Shown here in pieces: positions 25,183-32,811 of a DNA stretch of 46,749 nt. The first letter of the stretch is position 1; each line of letters begins with the position of its first letter. A program made the translations under genes and the position numbers. Below the pieces are notes generated by a model, which was not told where the DNA came from, searched no databases, and saw only the letters and a program-made list of their open reading frames with translations. The stretch is from Oscillatoriales cyanobacterium M59_W2019_021 (GTDB lineage: Bacteria; Cyanobacteriota; Cyanobacteriia; Cyanobacteriales; Geitlerinemataceae): contig DVED01000163.1 in NCBI GenBank assembly GCA_015295945.1, positions 1 through 46,749 of the forward strand, written 5' to 3'.

Positions 25183-27525
25183 ATGTCTTGGATTCCGTTT
25201 GCCGATCGCTTGTCTCAATTGCCCCTAATTTTGACCGGGCCGACTTTACAGCATACAGATTTTACCTCGGTGACAGTTTGGCTGGCGCTTCAGGATAGTC
25301 GCCAGGTCGAACTCCTCGTTTACGAGACCGCCGATCGCGGGTCGGTCGTGGGGGAGTTGGTGGCGACAGGAGAGCGATCGACAGTCCGGATCGGTCGATA
25401 TTTGCACGTTGCCGCCGTCACGGCAGTGCCCATCGGTCACGCCCAATTACAACCGGGACGAATTTACGCTTACACCCTGCGCTTCGAGGGCGATGTCGAA
25501 CTGCCCCAAGCTCTGACTTCGCCGCTGCTCCCCCAGGTTTCCCTCAGCTATTTCCCGCACCAACTGCCTACTTTTTCTCTACCGCCGACTCATCTCGATC
25601 GCCTGAAAATCGCCCACGGATCGTGCCGCAAAATGCACGGTCGGTTTCACGATGCCTTAGCCATTTTAGACGGTCTCATCGCCCATACGGCAGATTCGGC
25701 AGACGATCGCCCGCACCAATTGTTCCTCACGGGCGATCGCATTTACGGCGACGACGTTGCCGATGCCTTACTCTGGGCAGCAACCGAACTCGGCGACACG
25801 CTTCTCGGTTGGGAGGAACGGTTGCCGCTGCTGCCAGCAGCTTCTACCGACGGCGTGGTGGAGATAACCCCGCGACAGTTAAAACCCGGACGCCGCAGCG
25901 ACGTTTCCGAACGACAAGCTGGATTTACAGCGGGGCTGCACGGCAAGTCCGACTATACCAAAAGCCATTTATTCGGGTTTGGGGAGTATTGTGCGGCGTA
26001 TTTGCTGGCGGAATCGGAGGTATTTTGGACGGAACCGCTGCCCCGAGGATCGGAGGTGGGTCGCGAGTCGGAAGAGGTCGATCGCTGGGATCGGGAATTG
26101 GACGATGTAGAACGATTTGCCCGCAGTTTGCCCAACGTGCGGCGAGCTTTGGCGAATATTCCCACTTATTCAATTTTCGACGATCACGATGTCAGCGACG
26201 ATTGGTTTTTGAATCAAGCGTGGTGCTTGCAGGTGTTGGGAAAACCCCTGGGACGGCGGGTGGTGCAGAATGCGATGCTGGCATATGCCGTGTTTCAGGG
26301 GTGGGGGAATACGCCGGAACAGTTCGAGGAAGGACGATCGGGCGGAAAATTACTGGAAATGGCGCGGGATTGGTCGCAATCGGGGGGAAACGACGCGATC
26401 GCCGCCGATGGCATTCGCCGCTATTTGGGACTGCCGGAAACCGATCCGATGACCGATTTGCCGAAAATGCGCCGGGAGGGTTCCGTTCTGGTGTTAGACC
26501 GCCATCAAGAAGCCGTGACTTGGAACTATAGCATTCGTAGCCATTGCCACGAAGTGATTGTTTTGGATACGCGCACCTGGCGGGGGTATCCAGTTGAGGG
26601 TCAGGGGATCGCGCCGCCGATGCTGTTGTGTCCCAGTGCCTTCGATCGTCAATTGCGAAGCGTGTTGGCTCAAACCAATCGGCTCAATGCCATGCAAACC
26701 TCCCGCACCCTAGCGACGATCGTGGTAGCCTCTACCAATTTGTTCGGATTGGAAGGGATCGATCGGATTCAAGAGTGGTATTGGCGACGCGGCAAGGTAT
26801 TTTCTCGAGATGTGGGGGATGCCTGGAATCTCAACCCGGTGGCGCGCGTGCAACTCCTGGCAACCCTGTTCGAGCATCGCCAGGAAGTGACGATCCTGTC
26901 GGGAGACGTGCATTACGGGTCAGCGGCGCGGGTGGAATACTGGACGCGGGACGATTCGGTCTCGTTTTCTGCCCGCGTACTGGCACAACTCACCTCGAGT
27001 TCCCTGAAAAATACCGAGTTTCTCACCCAACTGGTGCATACCAAGTTCAAACAAATCGTTTGGCCCGAACGGTATCGCGGGTGGATCGGACGCACCGCTC
27101 CGCCGGAGGAATGGGAAGTGAAATCCATCGAGGGGAAACTGCCGATCCCCTCTCCCGATTGGGTGATGGGTTTGCAGTGGATGCGGCGTCAAAGCGCTCG
27201 AACGGTTCCGTGGACGGATGAAGCGTCTTGGTTCGTGCCGAATGAGAATCTCAGTTGGTGGCGGCGCGTTGCCAATTGGTTTTGGCGGAACCGTTGGTTT
27301 CAAGAAGGTCAAGAGGTGGTGGGGTTGAACAATCTGGGGGTAGTTTCCTGGGAAGAAACGGAGGATGCCGAGCGGCGGGGGATACTCCAACGGAGTCGCT
27401 ACGCGATCGTGCAGGATCTTTATTGGTATGCCTCTTGGGGCAAGCCTCGCTTGGTTTTCAGCCGATTTAAAGTTCCTCTCGATCGCCGCCCTTTTCCCCC
27501 GAGTTTGCCGTCGAAATTGTCGTAG
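25183..27525 (+). CDS. PhoD-like metallophosphatase family protein
   Basis: The 780-residue protein is related to PhoD alkaline phosphatase/phosphodiesterases but longer than the usual 450-550. An N-terminal beta domain (about 1-140) precedes the metallophosphatase core. The core has AHGSCRKMHG (about 146), FLTGDRIYGDDVADALL (about 186), IFDDHDVSDDW (about 332) and ILSGDVHYGS (about 572), the metal-ligand pattern of the PhoD fold. No signal peptide or Tat motif is visible, so unlike classic PhoD it may be cytoplasmic. The C-terminal 150 residues are Trp/Arg-rich and unassigned. It carries within its frame a 29-bp dispersed repeat (27381-27409) that translates as ILQRSRYAI. Confidence 0.85.
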   Translation: MSWIPFADRLSQLPLILTGPTLQHTDFTSVTVWLALQDSRQVELLVYETADRGSVVGELVATGERSTVRIGRYLHVAAVTAVPIGHAQLQPGRIYAYTLRFEGDVELPQALTSPLLPQVSLSYFPHQLPTFSLPPTHLDRLKIAHGSCRKMHGRFHDALAILDGLIAHTADSADDRPHQLFLTGDRIYGDDVADALLWAATELGDTLLGWEERLPLLPAASTDGVVEITPRQLKPGRRSDVSERQAGFTAGLHGKSDYTKSHLFGFGEYCAAYLLAESEVFWTEPLPRGSEVGRESEEVDRWDRELDDVERFARSLPNVRRALANIPTYSIFDDHDVSDDWFLNQAWCLQVLGKPLGRRVVQNAMLAYAVFQGWGNTPEQFEEGRSGGKLLEMARDWSQSGGNDAIAADGIRRYLGLPETDPMTDLPKMRREGSVLVLDRHQEAVTWNYSIRSHCHEVIVLDTRTWRGYPVEGQGIAPPMLLCPSAFDRQLRSVLAQTNRLNAMQTSRTLATIVVASTNLFGLEGIDRIQEWYWRRGKVFSRDVGDAWNLNPVARVQLLATLFEHRQEVTILSGDVHYGSAARVEYWTRDDSVSFSARVLAQLTSSSLKNTEFLTQLVHTKFKQIVWPERYRGWIGRTAPPEEWEVKSIEGKLPIPSPDWVMGLQWMRRQSARTVPWTDEASWFVPNENLSWWRRVANWFWRNRWFQEGQEVVGLNNLGVVSWEETEDAERRGILQRSRYAIVQDLYWYASWGKPRLVFSRFKVPLDRRPFPPSLPSKLS
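27381..27409. repeat. 29-bp repeat inside phoD-like gene
   Basis: The 29 bases are identical to 37325-37353 in the CHAT-CHASE2 gene and include the core CTCCAACGGAGTCGCTACGC. Here the core is read as Ile-Leu-Gln-Arg-Ser-Arg-Tyr-Ala-Ile. Confidence 0.9.
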
Positions 27526-27912
27526 CCATCGCCCAAATTTCCCGATTTGAGAAAGCTCGATCGTCTTCATCAAAGCTTATAAACGCGGGTTTTCCAATTT
27601 TTGAAAATGGGCAGGATGGGCGAGCTTCTTCGAGAGGTTTCCAACGGTTTCAACAGGCATCGGATTGAACCAACGAAAATTGACGCTCGAAACCCTTCGG
27701 GACAGGGGTTTGGGGTCGCACTCTCATTCCCTATTACCAGTCCTCACCCGATCGTCTCTTCTCCCGTACTGAGGTTATGATAGAGACGGATCGGTTGCCC
27801 GCGATATCTTGAAACTCAAGGGAGAATCGATACCAGTGTTGTCCGACTCATCGGCTCTCGAGGCGGAAAACCCATCTAAAAATTAGCATCGACGATAAGG
27901 AGAATCATCACC
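27526..27912. other. 387-bp gene-free region
   Basis: No gene was found. CGAAACCC..GGGGTTTGG around 27688-27713 could form a small hairpin. GATAAGGAGAATCATCACC just before 27913 is a good ribosome binding site for the DUF4342 gene. No other element is supported. Confidence 0.45.
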
Positions 27913-28254
27913 ATGAGCGAACCGACCGATGCCCCCAAGACTCCGGAAACCCCAGGACAAACCGATGCCACACCTGTAGATGCCGAAGTGGAAACGACCG
28001 ATCGCATTCGGGTTGAAGAGTTTCAGATCGATGGAGATACTGTCGTGACGAAAATTAAAGAACTCATTCACCAAGGCAACATTCGCCGGATTACCCTGAA
28101 GAATGAAAGCGGTCACACCTTAATTGAAATTCCGCTGACGGTGGGAATTGTTGGCGGGGCGATCGCCGTGACCATTGCTCCAGTTCTCGCAGCCATCGGC
28201 GCAATCGGAGCCCTAGTTGCCCGTTTGACCATTACCATCGAACGGGAGAGTTAA
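27913..28254 (+). CDS. DUF4342 domain protein
   Basis: The 113-residue protein has an N-terminal acidic, Pro/Thr-rich part (residues 2-35). The DUF4342 core follows: VEEFQIDGDTVVTKIKELIHQGNIRRITLKN and GHTLIEIPLTVGIVGGAIAV. It ends in a strongly hydrophobic Ala/Gly/Ile stretch (about 75-105) that could insert in a membrane. The family is widespread and of unknown role, often coded near envelope or stress genes. AAGGAG is seven or more bases upstream of the ATG. It is monocistronic on the plus strand, and the following gene is convergent. Confidence 0.88.
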   Translation: MSEPTDAPKTPETPGQTDATPVDAEVETTDRIRVEEFQIDGDTVVTKIKELIHQGNIRRITLKNESGHTLIEIPLTVGIVGGAIAVTIAPVLAAIGAIGALVARLTITIERES

Positions 28255-28495
28255 GCCCAGGTAATGAGTGATGGGCAATTAGCGCCTCATCCGGTGAATC
28301 ACTCGCCTTTCAAAATGAAGGGCGACCCGCCCATCGATCGATAATCCAGACCTTTAATCGCCCGTAGGTCGATTGTCCTTTCCGCGTTTGGGTTTCGGAT
28401 TGTCCGACCCGCATCGGCTCCGAAAGATCGTTCCGATCGGACGGACGGAAAAGGGAAAAATCCCAAACAGAACGTGCGGCTGGCGAAGCTCGAAC
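28255..28495. other. Gene-free region with possible structured RNA
   Basis: A small stem GGGCG-ACC-CGCCC (28321-28333) follows the DUF4342 gene and may help end its transcript. Further right, GTTTGGG (about 28387-28393) can pair with CCCAAAC (about 28463-28469), enclosing several CCGATC/GGACGG matches. It is a weak candidate for a structured element. Confidence 0.3.
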
Positions 28496-28759
28496 TCAGA
28501 CGCAGGACGAAGCCGTTTCCCGAACTTCCAATCGCTCGTCGAGCAGACCGTTCATCTTGTCCACTGCCGATCGAATTTGTTGCAGGTAACGGGTCGAACC
28601 GACTTCTTTGCCAAAAGCCCTTTGGGTTTCGAGCAATTCGACCGACATTAAAATCGTATTGAGGGACGTGCGGAACTCATAGGACATTTCTGTTAAGTTC
28701 GCTTCGCAACTCGTGAGGAGTTGAGGGGAGTTTTGGGTGGCTAAACTTGGGTGTTTCAT
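28496..28759 (-). CDS. Stand-alone HisKA-like protein lacking the phospho-His
   Basis: The 87-residue protein has MSYEFRTSLNTILMSVELLE (about residues 25-44), then RYLQQIRSAVDKMNGLLDE. This matches the dimerisation/phospho-acceptor helices of cyanobacterial histidine kinases (SHEFRTPLxTILxSxELLE...LxRIQSAVxxMxxLLE). The phosphorylated His is Tyr (codon TAT) and the following conserved Pro is Ser. No ATPase domain follows: the frame stops after RETASSCV. A GAGAGTGAG leader before the ATG at 28759 and an open start suggest it could still be expressed. It is either a decayed kinase remnant or a small decoy that dimerises with kinases. There is no obvious partner nearby. Confidence 0.65.
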   Translation of the reverse strand: MKHPSLATQNSPQLLTSCEANLTEMSYEFRTSLNTILMSVELLETQRAFGKEVGSTRYLQQIRSAVDKMNGLLDERLEVRETASSCV

Positions 28760-29370
28760 GGGTACTCACTCTCGTAGATGCTGTGGTTAGCTGATAGATC
28801 GAACTTGCACACCCGTCAAACGTGCGATCTAGAACTCGCGTTTTCTAGAATCGGGACATCGGGTCGATGGGTTGTAGGGGGATTAACCCCACCAGCCGGA
28901 CAACTGAATCTGCTATCTCAATCGTAAGATCGGATGGGCAGTCGATCCTCCCCTAATTCTTTTATCTTCAGATTTGCTTTGGGTTTGACACCGAGTGCTG
29001 GGTTCGATCGCGATCGAAAGCCGCTCGTTTCCCAACACCTACGACCTACTAAAGTATCGGCTTGTGCCAGATGTCTATTTGACCCTGATGCCACTCTAAC
29101 AAGTGTCACAGGTCTTTTGGGTAATTTTTCAATAAAGCCGAGCCGGCAATTGTGTCGTAATCGGCAGAAGGCAGAGGGCAGAAGGGGGGTTTTTGTCAGA
29201 AACTTGAACTCCTCCCAAAAACTCTTCCCCCTCAAGGAAGAGGCTCAAGCTTCAGGTGGCTCCACTTTGCCGCATCTCCTATAAACCCGGAAGTCCAGAC
29301 CCCAAAGGTCTTTAGAACTGGAGGCTAAAAGCTCATTGCTGATAGCTAACTGCTAACAGCTATACGATCG
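28760..29370. other. 611-bp gene-free region
   Basis: No convincing coding frame; the longest ones lack family features. It holds an AGATCG..GCAC/GTGC..GATCT partial inverted repeat (28797-28834), a TAGACATCT-type half-repeat (29067-29080), and a 17-bp AAGGCAGAGGGCAGAAG (29167-29183) also present inverted at 16478-16494. It looks like repeat-rich, possibly decayed DNA, perhaps where the rest of a histidine kinase once lay. Confidence 0.45.
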
Positions 29371-30204
29371 TCAATCGCGGTTTTCCATGACGCCGACGAG
29401 AGATTGCAGGTCGAAATCGCGATCGCGTCCGCTGAGGCAGATGCCGGAACTGATAACAGTCAGGTCATTTTTGGCGATCGCGCTGGTATGTCGATCGCCC
29501 TCTGCTGTCGTCCACTCCACCATCCAGTATTCGCCGCGATCTTGGAATTGCTGGAGTTCGCCGCCACCAACTTGCAAGGCGTCTTTCAAACGCCGTCCGT
29601 CGCGATGGAAGGGGGAAAATCCCTCGGTTTGTTGGGAAACTAAATCGTAAGCGACCCGCATTTCTGGGGTGATGCCGGGGAAACGCAACGCTTCGATCTC
29701 CGTTAGTTGCGTGAGTTGCGCCTTCAAGAGATCGGCAACTTCGGGATCGGCACGGCGATCGATTTGGTCAAACCACCACGCCTGTCCGTCAAATCGCGCG
29801 GCGATGACTTCAAACGCACTTCCTTCCGTTACCAAATGTACGGGAATCGGTCGAACCCCGCCAGAGATGCGCTGCCGCACGTCTGCCTCGCTGACGGGAT
29901 ACGCTAACCACGTTTGACCCCGCAGGCGATAGGCTAACCGCAGGCGAAATCGGGGAAAGCGTTCCAGATACTCCGCCACTTGGAAAACATCCGCTTCTTC
30001 CACCAACGCGGCAATACGAGCGGTTTGCACTTGGAAAATGCCCCACCCTTCAAACTGGCGAGGTTGCGGCGCAAAGGTACAAACCATCCCCCCCACGCGG
30101 GTGCGAACTCGTCCCCCCTTGACGCAAGGCGCGAGGAACTGAGTCGATCGCAACTGTTGTTCCTCTCGCGCCAATTGTTCCAGTAGTTTGCCGATGTTAG
30201 TCAT
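29371..30204 (-). CDS. Conserved hypothetical cyanobacterial protein (277 aa)
   Basis: No named domain is recognised. The protein starts MTNIGKLLEQLAREEQQLRS. It has LAPCVKGGRVRTRVGGMVCTF, FEGWGIFQV, RFRLRLAYRLRGQTWLAYP and WWFDQIDRRADP, and a C-terminal VGVMENRD. It is Trp- and Arg-rich, soluble, without membrane helix or signal. The orderly mix of conserved-looking aromatic motifs argues for a real gene shared among cyanobacteria. It lies 110 bp downstream of the EF-G-like fragment on the same strand, and the gap includes tandem TTAGTGG heptamers. Its function is not known. Confidence 0.7.
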   Translation of the reverse strand: MTNIGKLLEQLAREEQQLRSTQFLAPCVKGGRVRTRVGGMVCTFAPQPRQFEGWGIFQVQTARIAALVEEADVFQVAEYLERFPRFRLRLAYRLRGQTWLAYPVSEADVRQRISGGVRPIPVHLVTEGSAFEVIAARFDGQAWWFDQIDRRADPEVADLLKAQLTQLTEIEALRFPGITPEMRVAYDLVSQQTEGFSPFHRDGRRLKDALQVGGGELQQFQDRGEYWMVEWTTAEGDRHTSAIAKNDLTVISSGICLSGRDRDFDLQSLVGVMENRD

Positions 30205-30236
30205 TGGAAGTTGGGGTTTGGGATTGGGGGTTTGTT

Positions 30237-30260
30237 AGTGGTTAGTGGTTAGTGGTTAGT
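30237..30260. repeat. Tandem heptamer TTAGTGG x3
   Basis: Three TTAGTGG copies plus a partial fourth lie in the gap upstream of the hypothetical gene that starts at 30204 (minus strand). Confidence 0.75.
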
Positions 30261-30314
30261 TGCTTCTCTCCCCCCGATCGCCTTCGCCAGAAACAGTCGT
30301 ATTCCGTACAGATG

Positions 30315-30890
30315 CTAGTTCCGGATGGGTTGATAGTGGCTGAAAGTCATGGAGAATTGTCCTTGACCGGAACAGAGGGTTCGCAAGGTGGTGGCATAAC
30401 CGAACATGGCGGCAAGGGGGACTCGTGCGGTCATCACAGCTCGATCGCCGTCAAATTCGAGACGATCGATCGCCCCTCGCCTCGCCATCAAATCGCCCTG
30501 TACTACACCAATACAGTCGATCGGCACTTCAAGATTCACTTGCATCACGGGTTCGATAACGATCGGATCGGCGGTTGCCATGCCTTGATAAAATCCCTGG
30601 CAGGCGGCAAACCGAAACGCGCGATCGTTGGAATCGACGGGATGGGAAGCACCCCCTTCCAGCACCACTTTGACGCCGATAACGGGATAGCCTGCCAAAA
30701 TCCCCGTTTGGGTGGCATCGCGAAATCCCCGTTCGCACGCTTTAATAAACGCTGGCGGAATCGCACCCCCGACAACGCGATTTTCAAAGGCAAACACGTC
30801 GTCGTAGGGTTCGATCCGACCGATAACACGAGCGTATTGACCCGGACCGCCACTTTGTTTTCTCAGGGTGTAATCGAATTTGCCGTTCAT
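30315..30890 (-). CDS. Free-standing EF-G domain IV-V protein
   Basis: The 191-residue product matches only the C-terminal part of elongation factor G. The domain IV start is GKFDYTLRKQSGGPGQYARV (E. coli: KQSGGRGQYG), then FENRVVGGAIPPAFIKACERG, LAGYPVIGVKVVLEGGASHP and VDSND at the domain IV tip. Domain V follows with IEPVMQVNLEVP, GDLMARRGAID, MFGYATTLRTL and FSMTFSHYQP. The GTPase and domains II-III are absent, and nothing similar lies upstream. CTGGAGG sits before the ATG and a TACAAT -10-like box is near 30941-30946, so it is likely expressed as it stands. It may mimic the tRNA-like half of EF-G, or be a relic of an EF-G paralogue. Confidence 0.85.
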   Translation of the reverse strand: MNGKFDYTLRKQSGGPGQYARVIGRIEPYDDVFAFENRVVGGAIPPAFIKACERGFRDATQTGILAGYPVIGVKVVLEGGASHPVDSNDRAFRFAACQGFYQGMATADPIVIEPVMQVNLEVPIDCIGVVQGDLMARRGAIDRLEFDGDRAVMTARVPLAAMFGYATTLRTLCSGQGQFSMTFSHYQPIRN

Positions 30891-30937
30891 ATCGATCGCC
30901 TCCAGCCGATCCGCTTTTTCTCAAACATCTCTATATT

Positions 30938-30948
30938 GTAGCATAAAT
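30938..30948 (-). promoter_or_regulatory. Possible -10 box for the EF-G-like gene
   Basis: Read leftward, GCTACAATATAGAG contains TACAAT about 50 bp before the ATG at 30890. No clear -35 is visible. Confidence 0.35.
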
Positions 30949-31287
30949 ACTACAAGTTGATCGCGGAGTCATTGAGATGTTCGTCCTCATTGCGTCCCCC
31001 TGGCATTTGCCTGCAAACCCCGAGAGCGGGAGTCATTTATAGGGAATGCTTTTCACAATTGCTCCGTTCGCGAAGCGTCTCCAAAGGAGAATTGCTCGTC
31101 AAGTGTCAACGAAAAATCAAGGGTTCTGCTCCCCCGGCTTCCCCTGCCTCCCCTGCCCCATTTCACCCAGAATCTAAAAAACATACCCTTGTAAGGATCG
31201 GGGGTCGGGGAGAAAAACCCGATCGCGGACGCCTGACAACGGGATAGACTGATGAGATGAATTGTTAATGATTGTCGAGAGTATCCC
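30949..31287. other. Gene-free region with palindromic repeat
   Basis: It contains a CGTTCGCGAAGCGTCTCC..GGAG element (31065-31089), which in reverse orientation is a diverged relative of the 29-bp repeat found in two genes. A C-rich tract, CCCCTGCCTCCCCTGCCCC, is near 31143-31161. The LpxB-like gene starts at the right edge. Confidence 0.5.
31065..31089 (-). repeat. Diverged intergenic copy of the CTCC..GGAG..CGCT..CGCGA repeat
   Basis: In reverse complement it reads CTCC-TTT-GGAG-A-CGCT-T-CGCGA-A-CG. The two genic copies read CTCC-AAC-GGAG-T-CGCT-A-CGCGA-T-CG: the fixed blocks agree and only spacers differ. It is bounded by CAATT/AATTG, so it is palindromic overall. Confidence 0.75.
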
Positions 31288-32565
31288 TTGAAGCTACTTT
31301 GCCTGAGTAACGGTCACGGAGAAGATCGAATTGCTGCGAGCATTTTGCGGGAACTTCAGCGCCATCCCGACTGTCCGCAACTGGCGGCACTGCCGTTGGT
31401 GGGGGAAGGACTGGCGTATACCCAACTGCCGGACGTGACGCTTCTCGGTCCGGTGCGGAAAATGCCGTCAGGAGGATTTGTCTATATGGACGGACGGCAA
31501 TTTTGGCGGGACGTACGCGGCGGACTCATCCAACTGACCCTGGCTCAACTCGGCGCGGTGAAACGGTGGGCAAAGGGTGGCGGTAAAATCTTAGCGGTGG
31601 GCGATATTTTACCGTTGCTGATGGCTTGGTGGAGCGGTGGGAATTATAGCTTTGTGGGAACGGCAAAGTCGGAATACTACTTACGCGACGAAGCGGGTTG
31701 GTTGTACCGCCGCAAAAAAGCCGATCGACTCGAACGCTGGTCGGGTTCGGTCTATTTACCTTGGGAACGGATGCTGATGCACAGTCGGCGGTGTCAAGCC
31801 GTCTTCGCTCGCGATACCCTGACGGCAGAGGTTTTGCAAAAGTTTCGGATTCCCGCCCTGGATTTGGGCAATCCGATGATGGACGAATTGGGATTAGAAT
31901 TATCGTCAACGGGATACTACAACCCCGATGCCAATCGCCGGGGATCGCGGCGGGTGATGACCGTGCTGTTGTTACCGGGATCGCGATCGCCAGAAGCCTA
32001 TGCCAATTGGGAACAGATCGGACTGGCGATGGTCTCCGTCCGCGAAGCCTTTGCCGATCGCCCCATCCTCTTTCTTGCCGCCATTTCGCCGGGATTGGAC
32101 TTGGAAACTTTAACCGACGATTTAGCGCGGTACGGGTGGCGACGCCACGCCCATCGCCCGATCCTGACTAGCGATCCCAAGGCAGAGTGTTTCTCTTTGC
32201 TCAATTCTCGGTTAGTCTTATCCCAGGATGGTTTCGGGGAATGCTTGCGCCGCGCTGATTTTGCATTAGCGATGGCGGGGACGGCAACGGAGCAATTCGT
32301 GGGATTGGGCAAACCGGCGATCGCCTTTCCCGGTGGGGGACCTCAATATACCGCCGCTTTTGCCGAAGCCCAAAGCCGCCTTCTCGGTTGCTCTCTCATT
32401 CTAGTCGATCGTCCCGAAAAAGCCGCCGAACCCATTCAGACTTTATTGCGCGATCCCGATCGCTTACAATCGATCGCGGAAAACGGTCGCCGCCGCCTCG
32501 GCAAACCCGGAGCCTCCCGCCGCATCGCCGATTCTTTAATGAAGAGGCTAGTCGCAAGTGGGTAG
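31288..32565 (+). CDS. LpxB-related lipid-A-disaccharide synthase-like glycosyltransferase
   Basis: The 425-residue protein matches the cyanobacterial/plastid lipid-A-disaccharide synthase-related family (GT19/GT-B fold). It starts MKLLCLSNGHGEDRIAASIL, has AVGDILPLLMAWWSG and FVGTAKSEYYLRD, and the C-terminal GT-B donor site region ADFALAMAGTATEQFVGLGKPAIAFPGGGPQY. Cyanobacteria generally lack classical lipid A, so a different glycolipid or polymer substrate is likely. The start is TTG at 31288 (KLLCLSNGHGED follows at once); an ATG at 31268 is out of frame. It is followed by purL on the same strand after 246 bp of repeat-rich DNA. Confidence 0.88.
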   Translation: MKLLCLSNGHGEDRIAASILRELQRHPDCPQLAALPLVGEGLAYTQLPDVTLLGPVRKMPSGGFVYMDGRQFWRDVRGGLIQLTLAQLGAVKRWAKGGGKILAVGDILPLLMAWWSGGNYSFVGTAKSEYYLRDEAGWLYRRKKADRLERWSGSVYLPWERMLMHSRRCQAVFARDTLTAEVLQKFRIPALDLGNPMMDELGLELSSTGYYNPDANRRGSRRVMTVLLLPGSRSPEAYANWEQIGLAMVSVREAFADRPILFLAAISPGLDLETLTDDLARYGWRRHAHRPILTSDPKAECFSLLNSRLVLSQDGFGECLRRADFALAMAGTATEQFVGLGKPAIAFPGGGPQYTAAFAEAQSRLLGCSLILVDRPEKAAEPIQTLLRDPDRLQSIAENGRRRLGKPGASRRIADSLMKRLVASG

Positions 32566-32623
32566 GGAGTGCCACCGGAACGAAACGCACCGCTTTGGTC
32601 ATTGGGGGTTTGGGGTGGGTTGC

Positions 32624-32690
32624 CGGGGCGGGTTTTGATGATAAATTTTGGGTAGAGTCGAGTTAAATTCCCGCTAAACCCGCCCCTACT
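32624..32690. repeat. GCGGGTTTTGATGA repeat, copy 2
   Basis: GGGGCGGGTTTTGATGA at the left and CGCTAAACCCGCCCC at the right match the repeat at 22799-22862. Another diverged palindrome (GTAGGG.GTGC..GAACGAAACGCACC, 32563-32591) sits just before it. Confidence 0.65.
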
Positions 32691-32767
32691 GCTCAAGAAA
32701 GATCTCCCTCCTTCCCCTGCTTTCTTCCCCCTCACTTCCTCATCCCTTCACCCTTTTCTTCCTCCTT

Positions 32768-32803
32768 CTCCTGAACTCCTGAACTCCTGAACTCCTGAAC
32801 TTC
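32768..32803. repeat. Tandem octamer CTCCTGAA x4 upstream of purL
   Basis: Four exact CTCCTGAA units run from 32768 to 32799, ending 12 bp before the purL ATG. They replace the usual leader and leave no clear ribosome binding site except TTCTTTAAAAA. Confidence 0.85.
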
Positions 32804-32811
32804 TTTAAAAA

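Noticed and set aside
25623-26531. 302-codon open frame inside the PhoD-like gene
   Set aside because: It lies wholly within the phosphatase gene in another frame, is Arg/Gly-rich low-quality sequence, and has no family motif. It reflects the G/C-rich codon pattern.
28918-29235. 105-codon minus-strand frame in the 28.8-29.4 kb gap
   Set aside because: It has no family motif, contains repeat-derived sequence (GGCAGAGGGCAGAAGG), and lacks a convincing ribosome binding site.
30252-30941. 229-codon plus-strand frame opposite the EF-G-like gene
   Set aside because: It is antisense to well-conserved EF-G domain IV-V sequence and shows no protein family features.
32768-32803. CRISPR-like array
   Set aside because: The units are 8 bp with no spacers; they are a simple tandem repeat.
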